NCBI GenBank assembly: GCA_949077355.1
Contig: CARUQW010000014.1
Coordinates: 1 to 29,677 of the forward strand
Length of the DNA stretch: 29,677 nt
Source of the DNA: an uncultured Clostridia bacterium
Lineage (GTDB): Bacteria > Bacillota > Clostridia > TANB77 > CAG-508
Direction of reading: 5' to 3'
Part shown: positions 1-6,991 of the stretch, piece by piece
Numbering within the stretch: position 1 is the first letter of the stretch
How the letters are laid out: every line of letters begins with the position of its first letter
Made by a program: the position numbers and the translations under genes
Notes under the pieces: generated by a model
Told to the model about the DNA's origin: nothing
The model's input: the letters and a program-made list of their open reading frames with translations, nothing else
Database searches by the model: none

Positions 1-1
1 T

Positions 2-358
2 TTATTTACTCTCTCTTAAAACTATTGTTATATGACTTGTTCTTTTTCTAATTCTAACTGCTGAACCTTTTGCAGCTGGTCTAATTCTTTTTAATGTTGG
101 TCCTTGATTTGCATAAATTTCAGCAACATATAATTTTTCATGTTTCATATCATGATTATTTTCAGCATTTGCAATTGCTGATTTTAATAATTTTTCAATT
201 ATTTCTGATGATGCTTTTGGTGTAAATTTTACGATAGCTAAAGCTTCATCAACTTCTTTTCCTCTAATTAAATCTGCTACAATTTTCACTTTTCTAGCTG
301 ATATTCTAGCATATTTTAGAGTTGCCTTAGCTTCTGTTCTAATTTCTGTTTCTTGCAC
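2..358 (-). CDS. rplV: 50S ribosomal protein L22
   Basis: L22 binds 23S rRNA and lines the peptide exit tunnel. The 118-residue product has the family's expected length and hallmarks: an N-terminal KYARISARKVKIVADLIRG stretch and a C-terminal basic hairpin rich in R and K (GPTLKRIRPAAKGSAVRIRKR) that reaches into the tunnel. It is the last gene of the S10 operon visible here and follows rpsS in the standard order. Its start is preceded by a good AGGAGG-type site. The gap to rpsS (about 115 bases) is longer than usual and holds two short hairpins (GGGGA...CCCC and CCTC...GAGG). The stop codon lies four bases from the window edge, so the gene is complete. Confidence 0.97.
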   Translation of the reverse strand: MQETEIRTEAKATLKYARISARKVKIVADLIRGKEVDEALAIVKFTPKASSEIIEKLLKSAIANAENNHDMKHEKLYVAEIYANQGPTLKRIRPAAKGSAVRIRKRTSHITIVLRESK

Positions 359-473
359 TTTTCTTACCTCCTTTTGTCTAATGACAGGGGACTCTCTTTT
401 TCCCCTTTGGTATCCTCATTTCGGTTTGAGGAATATCCTCACCCCTTATAAGATTCATTGTTTACCATTTATT

Positions 474-749
474 TTATTTTTTTGTTTTTTTATCTCCTGC
501 ATGACCTTTGAATGTTCTTGTAGGAGCAAATTCACCTAATTTATGACCAATCATTTCTTCTGCTATATAAATTGGAACATGTTTTCTTCCATCATGTACA
601 GCAATTGTATGACCAACCATTTGTGGATATATAGTTGAAGCTCTAGACCATGTCTTTAAAACTTCTTTATTTCCAGATTCATTCATAGCTTCTACTCTTT
701 TAAGTAGTTCAGGTGCTACGTATGGTATTTTCTTGCTTGATCTTGACAT
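474..749 (-). CDS. rpsS: 30S ribosomal protein S19
   Basis: S19 is a small-subunit head protein that contacts 16S rRNA near the A site. The product is 91 residues and begins MSRSSKKIPYV. It carries the conserved TWSRASTIYPQMVGHTIAVH segment and the GEFAPTRTFKGH motif near the C-terminus. The open frame runs further upstream, but the start at 749 follows AAGGAGG at normal spacing and gives the family's usual length. The upstream extension would overlap rplB and is not real. Its place between rplB and rplV is the standard S10 operon order. Confidence 0.97.
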   Translation of the reverse strand: MSRSSKKIPYVAPELLKRVEAMNESGNKEVLKTWSRASTIYPQMVGHTIAVHDGRKHVPIYIAEEMIGHKLGEFAPTRTFKGHAGDKKTKK

Positions 750-762
750 TAAATTTTCCTCC

Positions 763-1590
763 TTATTTTCTTCTCTTAACAATAAACTTATTAGATTGTT
801 TCTTTTTATTTCTTGTTTTGTATCCAAGAGCTGGTTTACCCCAAGGTGTCATTGGTCCAGCGTGTCCTACTGGTGCTCTACCTTCACCACCACCATGTGG
901 GTGATCTACTGGGTTCATAACAGATCCTCTAACCGTTGGTCTGATACCCATATGTCTTTTTCTACCAGCTTTACCAATTTTAACATTTTCATGGTCGCTA
1001 TTTCCGATTACACCAATTGTAGCTCTACATGTTGCTAAAATTAATCTCATTTCTCCTGATGGAAGTCTTACGTGTGCATATTTTCCTTCTTTTGCCATTA
1101 ATTGTGCACTTTGTCCAGCAGCTTTTACTAATTTTCCACCTTGTTTTGGATTTAATTCGATGTTATGAATTAAAGTACCAACTGGAATTGCGTTGATTGG
1201 CATACAGTTTCCTGGTTTAATATCAGCTGTTTCTCCAGATACTACTTTGTCTCCATCTTTCAATCCTTGTGGAGCTAAAATATATGCTTTTTCTCCATCT
1301 TCATATTGAATTAATGCAATGTTAGCACTTCTGTTTGGATCATATTCAATTCCCATTACAGTTGCTTCCATATTATCTTTTCTTCTTTTAAAATCTACAA
1401 TTCTATATTTTTGTCTATTTCCACCACCTTGGTGTCTTACTGTAATTCTACCATATGAGTTTCTTCCTGCATTTTTCTTTTTCTTTGCTAATAAAGATTT
1501 TTCAGGAGTTTTCTTTGTGATTTCTGCAAAATCTGAAACTGTCATATTTCTTCTTGATGGTGTGTATGGTTTGAAGTGTTTCATTCCCAT
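763..1590 (-). CDS. rplB: 50S ribosomal protein L2
   Basis: L2 is required for subunit association and peptidyl transferase activity. The 275-residue length matches the family. The C-terminal motif NPVDHPHGGGEGRAPVGHAG contains the conserved histidine region near the catalytic centre. The N-terminus (MGMKHFKPYTPSRRNMTVSDF) fits the family's start. A GAAAGGAG site lies seven bases before the ATG. The gene sits 13 bases before rpsS. It is separated from rplW by 380 bases of non-coding DNA, which is odd because these genes are normally almost touching. Confidence 0.98.
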   Translation of the reverse strand: MGMKHFKPYTPSRRNMTVSDFAEITKKTPEKSLLAKKKKNAGRNSYGRITVRHQGGGNRQKYRIVDFKRRKDNMEATVMGIEYDPNRSANIALIQYEDGEKAYILAPQGLKDGDKVVSGETADIKPGNCMPINAIPVGTLIHNIELNPKQGGKLVKAAGQSAQLMAKEGKYAHVRLPSGEMRLILATCRATIGVIGNSDHENVKIGKAGRKRHMGIRPTVRGSVMNPVDHPHGGGEGRAPVGHAGPMTPWGKPALGYKTRNKKKQSNKFIVKRRK

Positions 1591-1970
1591 TTCGTTTCTC
1601 CTTTCTCGAATTTATGAAAAACTTCGTCTTACGTCGTCAAACTTCACAAATATTTCTTCGATATACTTTTGTATTATCTCATCAATATTTGCTCGTTTTT
1701 CTAGTAATACTCGTTTTTGCTAAATTCTCTACTCTACTTAACTATTTTTAGAGTAGTTGCGGATTTTTTCCTGCTCCGCATAACAGATATTCTTTCTTTT
1801 CCTGGTATTTTCCAGATAATTTTTATTTTTATATGTTTCGCTATAAAATTGATTAAAAGTAGTAAGATATGCTTTTTTGTGAGTTAATCAAGACGAAGTC
1901 GTACGTAAGTACGTCGAGATTTGATTAACGAAACGAAAAAGTTTAGATTGCTGCTTTTAATCGATTTTTT
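1591..1970. other. 380-base non-coding insertion inside the S10 operon
   Basis: No convincing gene is present. In the direction of transcription (minus) it holds a 118-base palindrome (1848-1965), then small hairpins with stems CTGG/CCAG, TGCGGA/TCCGCA and CTACTCT/AGAGTAG. Near rplB, one minus-strand frame is open for about 34 codons with plausible charged, helical residues (EKRANIDEIIQKYIEE) but no start codon. It may be a decayed gene fragment. Bacterial rplW and rplB are usually separated by few bases, so this looks like inserted DNA that is still transcribed. Confidence 0.6.
1848..1965. repeat. 118-base imperfect palindrome with terminal inverted repeats
   Basis: The ends form an 18-base inverted repeat (left ATTGATTAAAAGTAGTAA, right TTGCTGCTTTTAATCGAT, 3 mismatches). 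Nested inside are GTTAATCAA/TTGATTAAC and a GTAC-GTAA-GTAC tip, so most of the element can fold into one long hairpin on either strand. The shape is that of a MITE-like or structured repeat element. No target-site duplication was identified with confidence. Confidence 0.6.
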
Positions 1971-2318
1971 TTATGCTCCCATAAATTCATCAATCGAATC
2001 CTTGTACTTCTTAGAAACTTTAGTTGTCTTTCCACCTTTTGCTAGATAAGATGTTTCTTCTGGATTTGTATCAATTGTAACAATTGCTTTTTTCCAATCA
2101 GAAGTTTTACCTACATGGTATCCAACTCTTTTCTTTTTACCATTTACATTCATAGTATTTACTTTTAATACTTTTACTTCAAAAAGTTTTTCAACAGCTT
2201 TTGCTATTTCAACTTTTGTTGCTTTTTTATTTACTTCGAAGGTGTATTTTCCTTCTTGTAATTGGTCGTTACTCTTTTCTGTAACGATTGGTGCTATAAT
2301 TATATCTTCTGGTTTCAT
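1971..2318 (-). CDS. rplW: 50S ribosomal protein L23
   Basis: L23 sits at the tunnel exit and docks trigger factor and the signal recognition particle. The 115-residue product has the family's start (MKPEDIIIAPIVTEKS) and the KVLKVNTMNVNGKKKRVGYHVG core. It is about 20 residues longer than the roughly 95-residue Bacillus protein, through a lysine-rich tail (residues 95-115). The start abuts the rplD stop, implying translational coupling. Confidence 0.96.
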   Translation of the reverse strand: MKPEDIIIAPIVTEKSNDQLQEGKYTFEVNKKATKVEIAKAVEKLFEVKVLKVNTMNVNGKKKRVGYHVGKTSDWKKAIVTIDTNPEETSYLAKGGKTTKVSKKYKDSIDEFMGA

Positions 2319-2942
2319 TTAAGCGTACACCTCCTCTAATTTTTTAACAGTGTCAACTGATAAAATTAGATTTGTATATTTTAATAAATCAAATACATTA
2401 ATATTGTTTGCAGTAATTGTTTTTACCCCTTCAATATTTCTTGATGACATCAATACATTTTTGTTGTTTTCTGGAAGAACGATTAATGTTTTTCCTTCTA
2501 CTTTTAAATCAACTAATGCTTTTGCCATTGTTTTTGTTTTAATTTCTTTTACTTCTAATTTATCTACTACTGTTAATTCTTTTTCTAATACTTTAGAACT
2601 TAAGATTGATTTAATTGCCAATCTTCTTTCTTTTTTATTAACGGTATATCTATATGAACGAGGTTTTGGTCCTAAAGCAATACCACCTTTAATCCATTGT
2701 GGGCTTCTTGTTGACCCTTGTCTTGCTCTACCTGTTCCTTTTTGTCTCCATGGTTTTCTACCACCACCAGAAACTTCTGCTCTTGTTTTTGTACTTTGTG
2801 TACCTTGTCTTTGATTAGCTAAATAATTTACAAGTACACTATGTACAATGTTTTCATTTGGTTCAATTCCAAATACACTTTCAGCTAATTCTATATCACT
2901 TACTTTCTTACCTTTTAAATCGTATACGTCTACTTTTGGCAT
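2319..2942 (-). CDS. rplD: 50S ribosomal protein L4
   Basis: L4 contacts 23S rRNA and, with L22, forms the tunnel constriction. In E. coli it also represses the S10 operon. The 207-residue product has the family's usual length. It carries the long extended loop rich in G, R and Q (TRAEVSGGGRKPWRQKGTGR) followed by ARQGSTRSPQWIKGG. It lies 17 bases after rplC and runs directly into rplW. Confidence 0.98.
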   Translation of the reverse strand: MPKVDVYDLKGKKVSDIELAESVFGIEPNENIVHSVLVNYLANQRQGTQSTKTRAEVSGGGRKPWRQKGTGRARQGSTRSPQWIKGGIALGPKPRSYRYTVNKKERRLAIKSILSSKVLEKELTVVDKLEVKEIKTKTMAKALVDLKVEGKTLIVLPENNKNVLMSSRNIEGVKTITANNINVFDLLKYTNLILSVDTVKKLEEVYA

Positions 2943-2959
2943 CTTTTTTCCTCCTTCCT

Positions 2960-3595
2960 CTATTTAGTAGCCTTTACAGCTGATTTTACTTTTAGGATAG
3001 CTCCTTTTGGTCCTGGAACGCTTCCTTTTACTAAGATTACGTTTTTATCCATATCTACTCTTACAACATCTAAGTTTTGGATTGTAATAGTAACTTTTCC
3101 CATATGTCCTGGTAATTTTTTACCTTTAAATACTCTACCTGGTGTTGATGTTGATCCCATTGAACCTGGTCTTCTGTGATACATAGATCCATGTCCCATT
3201 GGTCCTCTGTGTTGTCCATGTCTTTTGATAACACCTTGGAATCCTTTTCCTTTTGATGTTCCTTGAACATCTACTTTTTCTCCAGTTTCAAAAATGTCTA
3301 CTTTTACTTCGTCTCCTACTTTGTAATTTGCTACATTTTCTAATCTGAATTCTCTTAAATGTTTTTTGTTAGCAAGTTTTGCTTTTGCAAAATGTCCTGC
3401 TTCTGGTTTATTAATATGTTTATCTTTTACTTCTCCATATCCTAATTGGACAGCGTCATATCCATCAGTTTCTACTGTTTTTACTTGTGCTACTATGTTT
3501 CCTTCTGTTTCGATTACAGTTACTGGGATTACGTTTCCTTTTTCGTCGAAGATTTGTGTCATACCGATTTTTTTTCCGATAATTCCTTTTTTCAT
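2960..3595 (-). CDS. rplC: 50S ribosomal protein L3
   Basis: L3 is an early assembly protein whose loop reaches the peptidyl transferase centre. The 211-residue product starts MKKGIIGKKIGMTQIFDEKG and has the diagnostic central segment GHGSMYHRRPGSMGSTSTPG followed by GKKLPGHMG. It is preceded by an AGGAGG-type site and sits between rpsJ and rplD. The 141-base gap to rpsJ is longer than usual and includes small hairpins (CTGAAA/TTTCAG and AAATGC/GCATTT). Confidence 0.98.
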   Translation of the reverse strand: MKKGIIGKKIGMTQIFDEKGNVIPVTVIETEGNIVAQVKTVETDGYDAVQLGYGEVKDKHINKPEAGHFAKAKLANKKHLREFRLENVANYKVGDEVKVDIFETGEKVDVQGTSKGKGFQGVIKRHGQHRGPMGHGSMYHRRPGSMGSTSTPGRVFKGKKLPGHMGKVTITIQNLDVVRVDMDKNVILVKGSVPGPKGAILKVKSAVKATK

Positions 3596-3736
3596 TTTTT
3601 TCTTTCCTCCTAACTATTGGCTGAAACAATTAATTGATATTTCAGCTTGGTTTTTGCTGTGGCTGTTAAAACTTGTTTGTTACAGCGTCAGTATGCAAAT
3701 GCATTAAGCATTTGTATTCCTAATAAAATAAATGTC

Positions 3737-4060
3737 TTATAATTTTATCTCAATATCAACACCAGCTGGTAATTCTAATTTCATTAGACTGTCAACTGTT
3801 TTTTGTGTTGGATAAAGAATATCGATTACTCTTTTATGTGTTCTCATTTCAAATTGTTCTCTTGAATCTTTGTATTTGTGTGGAGAACGTAAGATTGTTA
3901 CGATTTCTTTTTGTGTTGGTAATGGAATAGGACCTGAAACCTTTGCTCCTGTTTTCTTAGCAGTATCTACTATCTTTTCAGCAGACTGATCTAAAACTAC
4001 ATGGTCATAAGCTTTTAGTCTTATTCTAATTTTCTCACTTGTTGCTATTGTGTTTGCCAT
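3737..4060 (-). CDS. rpsJ: 30S ribosomal protein S10
   Basis: S10 (also NusE) is a 30S head protein and a component of antitermination complexes. The 107-residue product begins MANTIATSEKIRIRLKAYDH and contains the conserved GPIPLPTQKEIVTILRSPH segment and the SREQFEMRTHKRVIDI core. The start at 4060 follows GGAGGG at eight bases. The longer open frame upstream lies in the structured leader and is not coding. This is the first gene of the S10 operon. Confidence 0.97.
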   Translation of the reverse strand: MANTIATSEKIRIRLKAYDHVVLDQSAEKIVDTAKKTGAKVSGPIPLPTQKEIVTILRSPHKYKDSREQFEMRTHKRVIDILYPTQKTVDSLMKLELPAGVDIEIKL

Positions 4061-4179
4061 TGTAATTTTCCCTCCTTCTTTTTTTGTTTTCTTTTTCGGC
4101 TTTTGCCGGAGATAGCTTGGTTTGCTATCAAAATTACCTTGGCAAGTTAAAACGTACTCTGGTGTTTTGAATGTCACCT

Positions 4180-4254
4180 TTATAAAAACCCAAAAATCGC
4201 ATGATAATTTTGGGATAAGTACATTTTCTTACCGCCTGGTCTTTGCCATAACAT
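4180..4254 (-). CDS. Possible 24-residue leader peptide before rpsJ
   Basis: A short frame starts at an ATG next to GGTGGAGT and encodes a peptide beginning MLWQRPGGKKMYLSQ. Its stop codon lies just past the stem of the leader terminator. A ribosome translating it would therefore cover the terminator hairpin, which could couple translation to read-through. It may be chance, or the sequence may simply be a structured leader RNA. No coding signal other than position supports it. Confidence 0.25.
   Translation of the reverse strand: MLWQRPGGKKMYLSQNYHAIFGFL
4184..4214 (-). terminator. Intrinsic terminator in the S10 operon leader (candidate attenuator)
   Basis: On the minus strand a CCCAAAA...TTTTGGG stem is followed at once by five T residues. 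It lies about 120 bases after the predicted S10 promoter start and about 125 bases before rpsJ, so it would stop transcription before the operon. That is the layout of an attenuator. What would control read-through is not visible; a ribosomal protein such as L4 is a guess from E. coli. Confidence 0.55.
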
Positions 4255-4338
4255 ACTCCACCAAAGTTCCCTCCATTCTACATTTCCGTAAGAATGTAGC
4301 CACATTTGGCTTCAACGCTCATTGATTCATGCTTATCT

Positions 4339-4367
4339 ATTATACAACGCTTGCAGCCGTATGTCAA
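4339..4367 (-). promoter_or_regulatory. Promoter of the S10 ribosomal protein operon
   Basis: A perfect housekeeping promoter reads TTGACA (4362-4367), 17-base spacer, TATAAT (4339-4344) on the minus strand. The start site should fall near 4332, giving a leader of about 270 bases before rpsJ. A second hairpin in this leader, CTACATT/AATGTAG, lies at about 4276-4297. Confidence 0.85.
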
Positions 4368-4427
4368 CAGATTTTTACAATTTTATTGACTTTTTCATGA
4401 TTTGTATTCAAATCCACCCTAACAAGC

Positions 4428-4456
4428 AAAAGAGTCTTTTAATAAAAGGCTCTTTT
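4428..4456 (-). terminator. Terminator after ldh
   Basis: A stem AAAAGAG/CTCTTTT with T residues lies directly after the ldh stop codon on the minus strand. It separates ldh from the S10 promoter that starts about 60 bases further on. Confidence 0.6.
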
Positions 4457-4464
4457 ACTATTGT

Positions 4465-5424
4465 TTATGAATTTTCTTCAATAATTTTATCAATGGAACT
4501 TTCTCTCATTTCTCTAATTAATTTACAACTATTGTTTAACTTTTCTTGCTCATAATCATTTAAATTCAATTCAATTAATTCCCTTACTCCTTTGGCATTA
4601 ATAATTGCTGGTACACCAATAAAAATATCCTCTTGACCATATTGATTTTTTAAATAAGTAGAAACCGTTAAAATTGAATTTTCGTTATCCAAAATTGCTC
4701 TAACCAATCGATTCAACGCCATTCCAATTCCATAATAAGTAGCTTTTTTCTTATTGATTATCTCATAAGCAGCATTTACTACTCCTTCATGTATTTTCTT
4801 TAAATCTTCCATTGGATGTTTTCCATCTTTCATAATATCTTTTACTTTTTTACATCCAACATAAGCATGTTCCCATGGAACAAAAGAAGAATCTCCGTGT
4901 TCTCCCATAATATAAGCATGAACATTTTTACTCGATACTTTTAAATAATCTGCCATCAAATAACGAAGTCTAGCTGTGTCCAATACTGTTCCTGAACCAA
5001 TTACCTTATTTTTTGGTAGCCCTGACACTTTCCAAACTACATAAGCCATCAAATCCACTGGATTGCTTGCCACTATAATAATACCATCAAATCCACTTGC
5101 CATAATAGATTTTGTTATTTGTTTCATAATTTTAGTATTTACTTCTGCTAATTCTAGTCTGGTTTGTCCTGGTTTTTGCGCTACACCTGCTGTTATAACA
5201 ACAATTTGCGCATCTTTACATTCTTCGTAATCTCCTGCTTTAATCACCATTTTTTGTGGCGCATATGGCAAACCATGGGATAAATCCATTTCCTCTCCTA
5301 TGGTTTTTTCTTTATCAATATCAATTAAAACAAGTTCTTCAATTCCTCCTCTATTTAACATCGAATAAGCCATACTCATTCCAACAAATCCTGTTCCTAC
5401 TAAAACCACTTTTCCTTTTTTCAT
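4465..5424 (-). CDS. ldh: L-lactate dehydrogenase
   Basis: This cytoplasmic enzyme reduces pyruvate to L-lactate with NADH, regenerating NAD during fermentation. The 319-residue length is normal. Visible residues: the Rossmann GTGFVG (10-15), the NAD-selecting aspartate in LVLID (D35), Q83 in AQKPGQTR (lactate rather than malate specificity; malate dehydrogenases have R there), R89, the D149/R152 pair in LDTARLR, and the catalytic H176 in GEHGDSS. It stands alone between terminators. A TATAAT at 5470-5475 probably serves it, but the -35 element is weak. Confidence 0.95.
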   Translation of the reverse strand: MKKGKVVLVGTGFVGMSMAYSMLNRGGIEELVLIDIDKEKTIGEEMDLSHGLPYAPQKMVIKAGDYEECKDAQIVVITAGVAQKPGQTRLELAEVNTKIMKQITKSIMASGFDGIIIVASNPVDLMAYVVWKVSGLPKNKVIGSGTVLDTARLRYLMADYLKVSSKNVHAYIMGEHGDSSFVPWEHAYVGCKKVKDIMKDGKHPMEDLKKIHEGVVNAAYEIINKKKATYYGIGMALNRLVRAILDNENSILTVSTYLKNQYGQEDIFIGVPAIINAKGVRELIELNLNDYEQEKLNNSCKLIREMRESSIDKIIEENS

Positions 5425-5500
5425 TATACAATACTCCCTTCTTCCCCTATTTTTTCACTTTTCCTGATTATTATACTACAACTCTTTTCAAAAGAAAAGA

Positions 5501-5527
5501 GAAAAGAGAGCATTACGCTCTCTTTTC
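5501..5527 (-). terminator. Terminator of the ABC transporter operon
   Basis: A perfect 11-base stem GAAAAGAGAGC/GCTCTCTTTTC with a five-base loop is followed by T-rich sequence on the minus strand. The stop codon of the ATPase gene lies in and beside the loop, so the last codons form part of the terminator. Confidence 0.8.
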
Positions 5528-6190
5528 TTCTTTTATTCTGTTTCTTTCATCTAAATATATTTTTTCCGAATTCAATTCCCCAGCAAAATTAATGTCATGT
5601 GTAATTGCTATAACAATTGCCTGATTGTCCCTTTGATAGTCTTTTAAAATATTAGCTATATTTCTCATATTCTGACTATCCAAAGCTGAGGTTGGTTCAT
5701 CTAACAACCATACTTTAGGCTTTAGTGCCAATCCAACCGCAAAACTTAATCGCTGGCTTTGTCCACCAGATATTTCACTATTGAACTCTCCCGTCTTCTT
5801 CTTGGCATGCTCTTGCAATCCTACCAATTTCAAAATCTGCATTGCCTCGTGCTTTTCCTTAGCAGTAATTTTAATTTTTCTAGCTTTATATGCCATTAAT
5901 ACATTTTTTAATACATTACACCAAGGAAAATCAGCATAATGCTGATGAAGCATATAGATATCTGGATTTGCACTTTTTACAGGTTTACCATCTAATAAGA
6001 TTCTTCCTGTATCATGTTCTTTTATTCCTGCAATTGTCCGCATTAATGTAGTTTTTCCACAGCCTGATTCTCCCATTAATGTATAAATACCTGGAACAAA
6101 TCTCTTGGAAAAATTCTTATAAATAATATTCGGTTCTGCATTATCTTGCTGATAAGATATTGTTAAGTTCTGTAAAATCAACTCACTCAT
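5513..6190 (-). CDS. ABC transporter ATPase, nitrate/sulfonate/taurine (TauB/SsuB-like) type
   Basis: This is the cytoplasmic subunit that powers an importer. From the start at 6190 (MSELILQNLT) it is 225 residues. It has Walker A GESGCGKTT (40-48), the Q-loop (Q83), the signature SGGQSQR (141-147) and Walker B WLLDEPTSA (161-168). The start at 6190 is eight bases from GGAGG and overlaps the permease stop, indicating coupling. It is the last gene of a five-gene operon. It uses CGG for the conserved arginine after Walker A (6038-6040), a codon nearly absent from neighbouring genes. The substrate cannot be told from sequence. Confidence 0.88.
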   Translation of the reverse strand: MSELILQNLTISYQQDNAEPNIIYKNFSKRFVPGIYTLMGESGCGKTTLMRTIAGIKEHDTGRILLDGKPVKSANPDIYMLHQHYADFPWCNVLKNVLMAYKARKIKITAKEKHEAMQILKLVGLQEHAKKKTGEFNSEISGGQSQRLSFAVGLALKPKVWLLDEPTSALDSQNMRNIANILKDYQRDNQAIVIAITHDINFAGELNSEKIYLDERNRIKEEKRA

Positions 6191-6938
6191 TTTTATACCT
6201 CCATGCAAACTTCTTTCTAATTATAAACTTACCAATTTTGTCAAATGCAATATTGATAAAAATAATAGTAATCAGAGCCGCAAATACCATCTTCGTATTC
6301 CCTCGTGCACTTCCAATATACATTAAATGCCCAAGACCTAAATTAGCATTTGTAATTTCTGCAATAATTACATAGGTCCATCCCACTCCATATAAAGAAA
6401 TGAAATTTCTTAATAATTCTGGCATCGTATATGGTATTACCACACTTCCTATTACTCTTATTTTTGAAAATCCCATTGTTGTTGCTGTCTCTATAACTCT
6501 TTTATCTACATCTTCAAATTCATTTACGACAATTGGAAGATATTGCAAAAATACAGCGATGAAAATCAAAGCAATTTTCATATCTTCGCCAATTCCTATA
6601 AAAAGCATCAACAACGGAGAAAATGCTGTAATTGGTATATACCTCAAAAAATTAATAATTGGACTAACCAAATAGTTTACTACTAAAACATTAGCAATTA
6701 CCAATCCTAATGGTATTGTAATAAAACCTGCCATAAAGACTGCAATTGTTATTCTTTTAAAAGAAGCCTGAGCATGTAATAACAGACTCCCTTTTAATAA
6801 TACTAGTAGCATTTTCATCGTTTCTAATGGGCTTGGTATAAATAATGAATTATCCACTATTACACTAGATATCTGCCACAGAATAATAACAGATAAAAAA
6901 ACTAAAACTGAAATAATCCGTTTTAACATTTTTTCCAT
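6183..6938 (-). CDS. ABC transporter permease, TauC/SsuC-like
   Basis: This integral membrane subunit pairs with the ATPase downstream. The 251-residue product has an N-terminal membrane helix (about 8-28) and about five more hydrophobic segments. It carries a family loop, VDKRVIETATTMGFSKIRVI (about 145-164), matching the EAA motif that contacts the ATPase. SLFIPSPLETM after the first helix is also typical of TauC/SsuC permeases. It overlaps the ATPase gene by a few bases and follows the substrate-binding gene after a hairpin. Confidence 0.88.
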   Translation of the reverse strand: MEKMLKRIISVLVFLSVIILWQISSVIVDNSLFIPSPLETMKMLLVLLKGSLLLHAQASFKRITIAVFMAGFITIPLGLVIANVLVVNYLVSPIINFLRYIPITAFSPLLMLFIGIGEDMKIALIFIAVFLQYLPIVVNEFEDVDKRVIETATTMGFSKIRVIGSVVIPYTMPELLRNFISLYGVGWTYVIIAEITNANLGLGHLMYIGSARGNTKMVFAALITIIFINIAFDKIGKFIIRKKFAWRYKNE

Positions 6939-6960
6939 ATTTTCTACCCTTTCTAAAAAT

Positions 6961-6983
6961 GGCGGCTCAAAATTTGAGCCGCC
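6961..6983 (-). terminator. Hairpin between the substrate-binding and permease genes
   Basis: GGCGGCTC/GAGCCGCC is a perfect, GC-rich stem followed by a short T-rich run on the minus strand. Inside an operon this position suggests partial termination or mRNA 3'-end protection, giving more binding protein than permease. This is common in transporter operons. Confidence 0.6.
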
Positions 6984-6991
6984 TTTACAAG

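Noticed and set aside
474..827. N-terminally extended rpsS
   Set aside because: The extension overlaps rplB and is out of line with family length; the start at 749 has AAGGAGG.
2350..2814. Long plus-strand frame over rplD
   Set aside because: Antisense shadow of a highly conserved ribosomal gene; no start signal.
3737..4177. N-terminally extended rpsJ
   Set aside because: The first 39 residues lie in the leader RNA and lack family similarity; the ATG at 4060 has a proper GGAGGG.
6918..6920. CGG reassigned or fully unreadable in this genome
   Set aside because: CGG lies at conserved arginines in the permease, the ATPase and the receiver-like gene, so it must be read as arginine at least there. 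Only the narrower frame-break observation is kept.
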